Assembly: GCA_029212405.1 (NCBI GenBank)
Contig: JARGNR010000002.1
Span: 1-64,000 of the forward strand
Source: Saprospiraceae bacterium
GTDB taxonomy: Bacteria; Bacteroidota; Bacteroidia; Chitinophagales; Saprospiraceae
Direction: 5' to 3'
Length of the DNA stretch: 64,000 nt
Every line of letters starts with the position of its first letter. The first letter of the stretch is position 1. Under the pieces are notes generated by a model. It did not search any database and was not told the origin of the DNA. It saw only the letters and a list, made by a program, of their open reading frames with translations. Below, in pieces: positions 8,800-16,571 of the stretch. Both the position numbers and the translations under genes were made by a program.

Positions 8800-9995
8800 G
8801 GTGAGTGCTCAGGTTTCAAGCTTAGATTTAAAAGAATAAAAAACAAAAAGAAAGCGGTTATGACTGCACGTTGAATGGTGTTTTCTACTAAAAATGAAAT
8901 GAGCATCAGTGCAAAAATAACTAAGAGAAAAACAGATCGATTTCTCGTAAAAATGAAAGGAGAAAGAAGTCCAATAAAGAAAAGCAATGCCCCTAATATA
9001 CCTAGGGTTGTTAAAATATAGAGATACTGGTTGTGTGGATAAATATACTTTTCTTTCTGACCATATTTTTCTTTATGCTTTTGGGTCATAATGGGTCGAA
9101 GGTCGCCAATGCCGTGTCCAAACCATGGACTTTCTTTGATAAGATCCAACGATATGGCATAGGACATGATTCTTTCAGAATCTGAATAACTATTTCCTTT
9201 TCCTTGTTGGTATTGAGCAAGGTCCCAAAACATATAATTTATCTTTCTTTTAAAAGGTTCTATCGTTTTAAATGCTATAAATGGAATTGCGACTAAGAAT
9301 GCAGCCATTGCTATTCCGAGTAAATATTTTTTATGGGTAATAACATACCAAATAAGAGTCAACCCGATACCAGCATATGCAAGGGCCAATCCAGTACGTA
9401 CCGATAAAAAATGCATAAATGCGAAGAGATAAGCGGATATAAAAAAGAGGATATACGCACGTAGCTTAACTCGTTCATTTAATGCAAGAATGGCTGTAGA
9501 AACCACCGCATAAGCAACCATGATACTGTAATGAATATGGTCCAAAGGAGTAGGTATTGCTTTTCCCTGACCGATACTATTGGTGATGTTTTCTATGTCC
9601 AGTAGGAAGTTACCGATAACATGAAAAGTGCTCAAAACAGCAGTACCGATAAACGCATAGTGAACCCATTTGTGAAAATTTTCATCTACCCAGGAACGAA
9701 AGACATAAAACGCAAATGGAAGAAATAAGAAGGGGAGCTTTATTTTAACTTGAAACAACCATTGTTGGAGATTTTCAGAATTGAGGCTAGATAAAACAAC
9801 AGCAAGAAATACCAGCGTGAGACCAACATATGCTTTGTCCTTTAAAAAAGAAGACACTACATTCTGGGTACTTTTATACGCTTCGATGAAGGCGAATACT
9901 GTTAGACCAATCATACAAACGGACACCATAAACCTTGAATAAATAAGGGATATGACAAATACGATAGCAATACTTAAGAAGTATTTTTTCTTCAC
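8796..9995 (-). CDS. O-antigen ligase family membrane protein
   Basis: This is a polytopic membrane protein of 399 residues with about eleven hydrophobic segments. It belongs to the Wzy_C/O-antigen ligase superfamily (PF04932). Supporting features are the large periplasmic loop after about residue 235 and the SPWFGHGIGDLRP motif, matching the family's G-x-G-x-G-D/N signature. HNQYLYILTTLGILGALLF follows and is also typical. Members join glycans to lipid A or polymerise or ligate surface polysaccharide; the specific role here is open. The start is GTG at 9995. It sits downstream of a SAM methyltransferase (43-base gap), a common partner in surface-glycan clusters. Confidence 0.75.
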   Translation of the reverse strand: MKKKYFLSIAIVFVISLIYSRFMVSVCMIGLTVFAFIEAYKSTQNVVSSFLKDKAYVGLTLVFLAVVLSSLNSENLQQWLFQVKIKLPFLFLPFAFYVFRSWVDENFHKWVHYAFIGTAVLSTFHVIGNFLLDIENITNSIGQGKAIPTPLDHIHYSIMVAYAVVSTAILALNERVKLRAYILFFISAYLFAFMHFLSVRTGLALAYAGIGLTLIWYVITHKKYLLGIAMAAFLVAIPFIAFKTIEPFKRKINYMFWDLAQYQQGKGNSYSDSERIMSYAISLDLIKESPWFGHGIGDLRPIMTQKHKEKYGQKEKYIYPHNQYLYILTTLGILGALLFFIGLLSPFIFTRNRSVFLLVIFALMLISFLVENTIQRAVITAFFLFFILLNLSLKPEHSP

Positions 9996-10038
9996 GCTTG
10001 GACAGATAGTTGAAATATTAACTGATTTCTAAGGAAAA

Positions 10039-10806
10039 TCATTTTGTTGCTACATAAAAAAGATCAAAACAACCCTCTTTTGCTTCTTGAATGGAATAAT
10101 CAGAATAATGAATATCTGAAACGAGGCTGTTATTTTGGTTGAGTAATTTTTTCCTATTCATTCGATTCAAAATATCGTAGGGAATTTGCAGCAATTGTCT
10201 CGGTAATCGATGTTGGAGGTTGAAAATATCAAAACGTGTAATTTTACGAACAGAGGCTTTGTTTTTTTCGTAGTAGTCCATAATTTTTTCGTTTCCAAAA
10301 ACTCCTTTGGACTCCACCGCTTTAAAAGATAGTTTTAAAAGGTCAACCAATTCATCAATGGTGTATTCTCTCACATGCCAAGGGTTTCGAGTAATACTCA
10401 TTTTTTTATTTGGAGTAGTCACGATAAACTTTCCACCTGGACGAAGAACACGATGAATCTCTGAGACGTATTTTTTGTCATTTTGGATGTGCTCAATAAC
10501 TTGGAAACTTACGACATAGTCAAAGCTTTCATCTTCAATACCTTCTAAAGGTGGAATATTCATTTGCCGAAAAGAAACATTGGTATAGGAAGGATCAATG
10601 TGAACAGGATGTTTGTCTATAGTCAAATACGATGTTGCCTTTGGTGCAATATGTTCGATACCATATCCTTCACCCGCTCCAATTTCAAGAACATCTCCAG
10701 AAACCATTTTAGCAGCTTCCAAATAGGCGAGTAGAGATCGCTGAAACACATAATTATCAGACATATCTTGATGAGAAACGCGCTCTGCTGTTTGAAGGAC
10801 TTTCAT
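10039..10806 (-). CDS. Class I SAM-dependent methyltransferase
   Basis: This 255-residue protein has a Rossmann-type methyltransferase domain. Motif I is VLEIGAGEGYGIEHIA, the acidic residue after strand two is in LTIDKHPVH, and motif post-II is FDYVVSFQVIEHIQNDKKYVSEIHRVLRPGGKFIVTTPN. It matches the Methyltransf_11 type. The C-terminal 80 residues are basic and may bind substrate or membrane. It lies between an M23 peptidase and an O-antigen ligase family gene on the same strand, so a surface-glycan or lipid substrate is plausible, but this is inference. Confidence 0.8.
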   Translation of the reverse strand: MKVLQTAERVSHQDMSDNYVFQRSLLAYLEAAKMVSGDVLEIGAGEGYGIEHIAPKATSYLTIDKHPVHIDPSYTNVSFRQMNIPPLEGIEDESFDYVVSFQVIEHIQNDKKYVSEIHRVLRPGGKFIVTTPNKKMSITRNPWHVREYTIDELVDLLKLSFKAVESKGVFGNEKIMDYYEKNKASVRKITRFDIFNLQHRLPRQLLQIPYDILNRMNRKKLLNQNNSLVSDIHYSDYSIQEAKEGCFDLFYVATK

Positions 10807-10874
10807 ATATTTATCTTAGTTGAGTGCACAAATGTAAACAATAACCACACCAAGGCGTATTCGATTTGTCACAA

Positions 10875-12602
10875 TTAATTTGTAAAAGTTCTTTCCCAGG
10901 TATTTATATTTTTACTGTGATCCTCTACCCTTATCTTTAATGTGTGACGACCAGATGGTATTTCATCCAAAGGAACAATTAATACATTACCCAACGCTTT
11001 TAAGGAAGCGATCACCCATTCACCATCTATAAACACGTCGTATTTTATGTCTTCTGCGTATCCCTTGGTTTCGTAATTATCATAAATTGCAAACCTAAAA
11101 AAAGGCTTGCCTTTGGCGTTTTTCAGAAAACTACCTACGTCAATTGTAGGTGGAATCGTATCAATGTGAATGGAATATTTTCCAAATGAGCCAATTCGAA
11201 CACGGAGACTGTCGCCTTCTACGTGTCCACCATAAGATGTCTTTTCATCATAAATCAACACCACCTTTTCATGTAAACTAGAATCAATACCCGAAACAGG
11301 TATACTTACACCGGGATAAGAAAACAAGGGGTCCGAAGCTGTATTTATTTTAAAGGAAAACTGCCCTGGTGTATTCGTTTCCTCATAATTGATGTAAGTG
11401 TTTTTGTCAAACGTGTTTCTAGGAAAAACAAAGCGACAAGACCCTAGGGATATTTTTGCCATTTCTGTATGAAGCAGATATTTTTGAAACGGTTTTTCTT
11501 TGATTTCTCCTTTTTTTGCTTCTCGACGATAGGCAAAGCAGGTAAAGGTATTGGTATTTCCTGCAAAATCTTTCACAATAAAATCTACTTTTCTTGGGGT
11601 GTCTTTATATAGTTTCACCTCACCGAAATTGGTAAGATTGGGATAAAAAGTCAGCTTATTTCCAGGAGAAACATAACACTTAGTAAACGTTCTGTTGTTT
11701 TTCTTTTTCGCCTCGTAGTCAATGTGTGAGTTGATGTATCGGCTTACATCAAAACCAACCCGATCCATTTTATGACTAAAATATAGACTGTCATCCACTA
11801 GCATTTCTAGGGTATAAATCCCGTTTTTGTTGCTTGCCCCATTCATTAGGTCAAAAGTCTGTATTGCAAAACCCGTTCTCCAAGCAGGAATTCGAATCGT
11901 ATTCGATGGGGTCGGCGAGGTATTGACTGGATTATTGACTTCAAGTGATTTTGACCATATTTTTTGATGTTCATTATTTAAACCATGCGCCTCAATAGCA
12001 TAGATCAATGGTGGTCTAGTATCCTCAGGCCCCAAACCATGCAAATATGGGTTTTCAGGAATTTCAGTATCTGTTTTTCGAATCTCAAAATGTAGATGAG
12101 GTCCATAAGATCGACCCGTATTTCCCATAAGACCGACGACTTCACCTTGATCAAATGTAAATCGCCGAGGCTCTGGATAGACATCAATTTCATATGATCG
12201 ACTTTGATATTGCTTCTCAACAATATACTGTTGTAGAGTGTCTGAAAATTCTTTCAAATGTGCGTAGACAGAAGTGTATCCATTGGGGTGGTCAATATAC
12301 AGGACTTGACCATAACCACCACGCTGAATTTTTATTCTTGAGACATAACCAGGTGCTGTAGCCCGAACAACGTCTCCTACTTTTCCTGTTTTACTTTTTA
12401 TATCTATACCAGCGTGAAAATGATTAGATCGTAATTCACCGAACGAGCCAGCCAACCGAATGGTGTGGTCTACAGGGGACATAAAATCAGGATGTATAGT
12501 TTCTAAATCGTCACTACCCTGTGCAAAACCCATGGAGATAACCACAAAATAAAATATAGACAAGTTGAAAAGCCTTGTTATTCTCCACGTTGCTTTACCC
12601 AT
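10875..12602 (-). CDS. Secreted M23-family metallopeptidase
   Basis: This 575-residue exported protein has a signal peptide (cleaved near GFAQ, residue 28) and a LytM/M23 peptidase domain at about residues 50-185. The zinc-site motifs are complete: HAGID (H63, D67), the His of VYAHL, and HLHFEIR. It should therefore be an active peptidoglycan or cell-wall endopeptidase rather than a degenerate one. The remaining 390 residues are beta-rich Ig-like modules (for example FDLMNGASNKNGIYTLEMLVDDS and IPSGRHTLKIRVED). Its start overlaps the end of meaB by eight bases. Role in cell-wall remodelling is inferred from family knowledge. Confidence 0.85.
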   Translation of the reverse strand: MGKATWRITRLFNLSIFYFVVISMGFAQGSDDLETIHPDFMSPVDHTIRLAGSFGELRSNHFHAGIDIKSKTGKVGDVVRATAPGYVSRIKIQRGGYGQVLYIDHPNGYTSVYAHLKEFSDTLQQYIVEKQYQSRSYEIDVYPEPRRFTFDQGEVVGLMGNTGRSYGPHLHFEIRKTDTEIPENPYLHGLGPEDTRPPLIYAIEAHGLNNEHQKIWSKSLEVNNPVNTSPTPSNTIRIPAWRTGFAIQTFDLMNGASNKNGIYTLEMLVDDSLYFSHKMDRVGFDVSRYINSHIDYEAKKKNNRTFTKCYVSPGNKLTFYPNLTNFGEVKLYKDTPRKVDFIVKDFAGNTNTFTCFAYRREAKKGEIKEKPFQKYLLHTEMAKISLGSCRFVFPRNTFDKNTYINYEETNTPGQFSFKINTASDPLFSYPGVSIPVSGIDSSLHEKVVLIYDEKTSYGGHVEGDSLRVRIGSFGKYSIHIDTIPPTIDVGSFLKNAKGKPFFRFAIYDNYETKGYAEDIKYDVFIDGEWVIASLKALGNVLIVPLDEIPSGRHTLKIRVEDHSKNINTWERTFTN

Positions 12603-13641
12603 TTTCCTTCTTTTTTTGGCTCATGAATGTATTAAAATCCTTTTCTATTGCCTTGTGTATATTCTGTAATGTTTGGAATATGGATGAATCTTGCATCCCT
12701 TCTTGCAAATGAGATCGCACATCAAATAGTTGATTGGCTTTGTGGATTAACACTTTTTTAATTTGTTTTCCGAGCCATTTTTGATCTTGATTACCTCTTT
12801 TAGATGAAAAAAAGGAATGGGACTTACTGAGACTTATAAACCCTTCTATTTTTTTGATAATGGATTCAAATCCTTTGTCTTCAGTTGAAGAGCAGAGTTC
12901 AACAGGAACCCTCCATTCTTGTAAATCATGATGAAAAAGCGAACTAGAAAGGGCAAAGTCTTTTCTACTTTTCTCGGCGAGGTGTTTATATTCCCCATCG
13001 TATTTATTGACCACCATCATATCGGCAAGTTCTACAACACCTCTTTTTATTCCTTGTACACCATCACCTCCACCGGGCAATAATAATAGAAGATAAATAT
13101 CTACCAGATCAGCCAATTCTGTTTCCGATTGGCCCACTCCGACAGATTCGACTAGAATAATGTCATAACCAGCGGCTTCACACAAGGAGATAGATTCTTT
13201 TGTGGATTGAGCGACACCACCCAATCTATTTGCCGATGCGGTAGGTCGTACAAATGCATTGCTATTGGTAGATAAGGACTGCATTCTTGTTTTATCTCCA
13301 AGAATACTCCCCTGGCTTTTAGTACTGCTGGGGTCAATGGCCAGAACAGCCACTTTTTTACCATTCTTTATATAATGTTTGCCCAGCGTTTCAATGAATG
13401 TACTTTTACCAGCACCAGGACTCCCAGTAATACCGACACGGATGGTATTTAATTTTGAGCTATCAATAGCGTTGAGAATTTGTTCTCCTAATGACCGATG
13501 CCGTTTATTGGTACTTTCTATAAGTGTTAGCACCTCACCTAAAATAAACCGATCTCCTTTTTGTAATCCATCTAAATACTGTTCCAAAGTCTTCAGCGCC
13601 CTGGATTTCAATTTCAAATTTGGATTTATACCTTTTGCCAT
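12595..13641 (-). CDS. meaB: MeaB-type G3E GTPase, methylmalonyl-CoA mutase chaperone
   Basis: This 348-residue protein is a MeaB/ArgK-family P-loop GTPase that loads and protects adenosylcobalamin-dependent acyl-CoA mutases. It has Walker A GSPGAGKS (residues 73-80), the family block AIDPSSTKSQGSILGDKTRM, and LVESVGVGQSE with DLVDIYLLLLLPGGGDGVQGIKRG. Base recognition NKYD is present. Its partner mutase (mutA/mutB) is not in the window. It is the first gene of a minus-strand run with the M23 peptidase. A 446-base gap with a terminator-like hairpin lies upstream. Confidence 0.92.
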   Translation of the reverse strand: MAKGINPNLKLKSRALKTLEQYLDGLQKGDRFILGEVLTLIESTNKRHRSLGEQILNAIDSSKLNTIRVGITGSPGAGKSTFIETLGKHYIKNGKKVAVLAIDPSSTKSQGSILGDKTRMQSLSTNSNAFVRPTASANRLGGVAQSTKESISLCEAAGYDIILVESVGVGQSETELADLVDIYLLLLLPGGGDGVQGIKRGVVELADMMVVNKYDGEYKHLAEKSRKDFALSSSLFHHDLQEWRVPVELCSSTEDKGFESIIKKIEGFISLSKSHSFFSSKRGNQDQKWLGKQIKKVLIHKANQLFDVRSHLQEGMQDSSIFQTLQNIHKAIEKDFNTFMSQKKKENG

Positions 13642-13868
13642 TTTTGAAGCTTTGAATAGTACAGCACAAAAGTAGATAAAACCTCAACAGAGTCTTAAAA
13701 AGTATGCGTAAATTCTTAATTAAGTACTAAACAGGGAGTTAGAGAGGAAAAATGATCGAATCTGTACGTATTTTATGTAACGAATTAATGCTACATATCC
13801 CATTGTTTGGAGTAAAACAAACGGTTTCACCAAAACATAGAGTCTTCTTAATAGAAGGAAAAAGGGAT

Positions 13869-13932
13869 AAAAAAAGGTGGCCGGACATTATTTATTAACT
13901 TAATTAATGCTTCTCTCTTACTTCTGGCCACC
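13869..13932 (-). terminator. Terminator-like hairpin in the gap upstream of meaB
   Basis: On the minus strand, GGTGGCC (13932-13926) can pair with GGCCACC (13882-13876), which is followed directly by seven U (13875-13869). The loop is long, about 43 bases. This has the form of an intrinsic terminator, but no minus-strand gene lies upstream of it. On the plus strand the same stem is followed by GTTTTAATTTT, so it could also work that way. It lies about 230 bases before the meaB start and about 150 before the divergent AHSA1 gene. It may end a small RNA or act as a meaB leader attenuator. The rest of 13642-14087 shows nothing I can name. Confidence 0.45.
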
Positions 13933-14087
13933 GTTTTAATTTTCGATATTATTATAATTGAGAACGTAAAAATGACTATAATAATAGATGTTTTGGAGGC
14001 AAAATAGTTTCAAAAATCACTTGAATTTGATCAGTTAACTCTAAACGATAGATTAAGGTCGGATAATTTTGCCTATAATTGATTTTA

Positions 14088-14612
14088 ATGACTGGGTTCT
14101 CTCAAACCATAAATAAAAAAGCCATGGAGCCAGAGTTTTCACTGACACGAACTTTTGAAGCACCAATTCAGAAAGTATTTGATGCGTATTCCAAGGAAGA
14201 TCATTTATGCAATTGGTGGGGCAGTACACCTTTTGATCTTTTTATTTGTGAAGTAGATTTTCAACCCAACGGGAGGTTCTTTTATGGCCTTGTTTCTTCC
14301 TCGTTTAAATTATATGGAGTGTTTGATTATTTGGAAATAGATGCTCCTCATATGTTTCGATTCATCAATTATTTTGCGGATGAGAATGGTTTTCCTATCC
14401 GACACCCCAACAGTGAAACGTGGCCAGTCAAAATGATGAATATATATCGGTTTATTGAAATAGGAGATAAAACAGAAGTTACAATTGAGGTCTCTCCCCA
14501 CGAATCAGATAAGGAAGAATTGAAGACATTTAGAGATGGACTCTCTCTCATGGAAGCTGGATTCAAAGGGTCTTTAGACAAATTGGAAGAATATTTAAAA
14601 ACAATGGATTGA
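14088..14612 (+). CDS. AHSA1/SRPBCC-domain protein
   Basis: This cytoplasmic protein of about 174 residues carries the activator of Hsp90 ATPase homologue (AHSA1, PF08327) SRPBCC fold. It opens with FSLTRTFEAPIQKVFDAYSKEDHLCNWWG and closes with MEAGFKGSLDKLEEYLK, both characteristic. The fold binds hydrophobic ligands; bacterial members are mostly uncharacterised. ATG at 14088 is preferred to the upstream TTG at 14079. The internal ATG at MEPEF (14133) is also possible, because the family usually begins only a few residues before the first strand. It is followed about 90 bases later by the ABC-F gene, which has its own promoter. Confidence 0.75.
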   Translation: MTGFSQTINKKAMEPEFSLTRTFEAPIQKVFDAYSKEDHLCNWWGSTPFDLFICEVDFQPNGRFFYGLVSSSFKLYGVFDYLEIDAPHMFRFINYFADENGFPIRHPNSETWPVKMMNIYRFIEIGDKTEVTIEVSPHESDKEELKTFRDGLSLMEAGFKGSLDKLEEYLKTMD

Positions 14613-14688
14613 AAAATGTCCTTGGACGAGATGTCACTGATATTACACCCTAAGATAAAAGCGGGACGATATCGGTAAGAAATAAGTT

Positions 14689-14696
14689 TATATTTG
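14689..14696 (+). promoter_or_regulatory. Candidate -7 element of the ABC-F gene
   Basis: TATATTTG matches the Bacteroidota TAnnTTTG -7 element and ends four bases before the ATG at 14701. Transcription would begin at or next to the start codon, giving a leaderless or nearly leaderless message. No good TTTG is seen at the -33 distance, so the call is moderate. Confidence 0.4.
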
Positions 14697-14700
14697 CGAC

Positions 14701-16560
14701 ATGCAGTATTTGTTGTTAGAAAATGTAAGTAAATCTTATGGAGAGAAAGTCCTATTTCAAGGATTGAACCTATCCATTAGTAAGGGAGATAAAATTGCAC
14801 TTGTTGCAAAAAACGGAAGTGGCAAATCTACCCTTCTTAGAGTGATTGCTGGCCAAGAAGCTCCCGAAGGAGAAACAGCCAAAATACATTTTGCCAAAGG
14901 TTTGAATGTTGCTTTTCTAAAGCAAGAACCGGTTTTAAACCCGAATGCTACTGCGCTAGAAGCAGTCTTAGATAGCGACAATCCTGCCATCAGAGCCATT
15001 CAAGCGTATGAAATGGCAGTTTTGGAAAAAGATGAAGAAAAACTCCAGCAACAAATTTCGATTATTGAAGACCTTAAGGCATGGGACATTGAAGTCAGAA
15101 TCAAGGAGGTGCTCAGTAAATTGAAATTGGACAAACTGGACCAGACGGTTTCCTCTATGTCTGGTGGTCAAAGAAAGCGAGTAGCGTTGGCCAAAATCCT
15201 CATTGATGAACCAGATTTTCTCATTTTGGATGAGCCGACCAACCATTTGGACTTAGAAATGATTGAGTGGCTGGAAGTATATCTTCAGGATTCCAACCTG
15301 ACGTTGTTTATGGTGACTCACGACAGATATTTTCTGGAAAGAGTGTGTAATGAAATTGTAGAATTGGATAGAGGCAACTTATTTGTATATCGGGGCAATT
15401 ACACAGATTTTCTAGTGAAAAAGGCAGCTAGAATGCTAAACGATGCTGCCAATCTAGACAAGACAAAAAAGCTATATGCAAAAGAACTGCAGTGGATAAG
15501 AAGACAACCTAAAGCAAGGGGAACGAAAGCAAAATCCAGAGTAGATGCATTTGACGACATCAAAGAAAAGGCACACACCAACCTGAATGAAGATGAGCTA
15601 AAAATCAATATCAAGGCGGCTCGGATGGGTTCAAAAATTGTGGAGGCCCATGCGATTCAAAAGGCATTCGGAGATACGAAGATTGTAAATCAATTTTCTT
15701 ATAAATTTAAGAAAGGCGAGCGGGTAGGAATTGTTGGTCCAAATGGAGCCGGAAAAACCACATTTCTGAAGTTATTGACAAAGGACATTCGTCCCGATGG
15801 TGGAAAGGTTGTTATCGGCGATACGATCGTGTTTGGCTATTATACACAAGCAGGAATGAAATTGGAAGAAGACAAGAGAGTTGTTGACGTCATTCGAGAT
15901 ATTGCGGAGTTTATTCCATTAGAAAAAGGCCAAAAATTGACAGCAGAGTCGTTGCTTGAACGATTTATGTTTCCTAGACCACAACAACAGGTGTATGTCT
16001 CTCAATTGAGCGGTGGTGAAAAACGAAGACTGTACTTACTGACTGTCTTGATGGAAAACCCGAACTTTTTAATTCTTGATGAGCCTACCAACGATTTGGA
16101 TATTGTGACATTAAACGTTTTGGAAGAGTACCTTATGGATTTTCCGGGGTGCTTGATCATCGTTTCTCACGACCGATATTTTATGGATAAATTAGTCGAT
16201 CACTTATTTGTCTTGGAAGGGAATGGAGAGATACGCGATTTTAATGGCAACTATACAGAATACCGAAATAAAGAAAAGATAGCAACTCGAAACGCATCAA
16301 ATCAGCCGGTTAATGAAGAAAAAGTCATCCAGAAGGAAGAGAAGAAAGTGAGTTACGAACAGCGCAAAGCCTACAATAGGGTGATGAAAGAAATAGAAAA
16401 GCTGGAAGAGAAGAAAGCGAAAATAACCGCATTATTTAACAATTCTGAATTGACACCAGATCAAATTACTGATTTATCCAAAGAATTAGCTGAAGTCAAA
16501 AGTAAAATAGAAGAAAAGGAAGAACTTTGGATGGAGCTTGCAGAAATAGTCGAAGATTGA
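14701..16560 (+). CDS. ABC-F family ATPase, Uup-like
   Basis: This soluble protein of 619 residues has two ABC ATPase domains in tandem and no membrane segment, the plan of the ABC-F family that acts on the ribosome. Domain 1 has Walker A AKNGSGKST (first Gly replaced by Ala, common in this subgroup), signature MSGGQRKRVALAK and LDEPTNHLD. The linker contains an Arg/Lys-rich stretch (QWIRRQPKARGTKAKSR). Domain 2 has GPNGAGKTT, LSGGEKRRL and LDEPTNDLD. The C-terminal 70 residues are a charged coiled coil (KEIEKLEEKKAKI), which is typical of Uup. Uup-type proteins are linked to ribosome function and DNA transposition control. The helicase gene follows after 11 bases and may be cotranscribed. 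Confidence 0.85.
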   Translation: MQYLLLENVSKSYGEKVLFQGLNLSISKGDKIALVAKNGSGKSTLLRVIAGQEAPEGETAKIHFAKGLNVAFLKQEPVLNPNATALEAVLDSDNPAIRAIQAYEMAVLEKDEEKLQQQISIIEDLKAWDIEVRIKEVLSKLKLDKLDQTVSSMSGGQRKRVALAKILIDEPDFLILDEPTNHLDLEMIEWLEVYLQDSNLTLFMVTHDRYFLERVCNEIVELDRGNLFVYRGNYTDFLVKKAARMLNDAANLDKTKKLYAKELQWIRRQPKARGTKAKSRVDAFDDIKEKAHTNLNEDELKINIKAARMGSKIVEAHAIQKAFGDTKIVNQFSYKFKKGERVGIVGPNGAGKTTFLKLLTKDIRPDGGKVVIGDTIVFGYYTQAGMKLEEDKRVVDVIRDIAEFIPLEKGQKLTAESLLERFMFPRPQQQVYVSQLSGGEKRRLYLLTVLMENPNFLILDEPTNDLDIVTLNVLEEYLMDFPGCLIIVSHDRYFMDKLVDHLFVLEGNGEIRDFNGNYTEYRNKEKIATRNASNQPVNEEKVIQKEEKKVSYEQRKAYNRVMKEIEKLEEKKAKITALFNNSELTPDQITDLSKELAEVKSKIEEKEELWMELAEIVED

Positions 16561-16571
16561 AATCCCATTAA

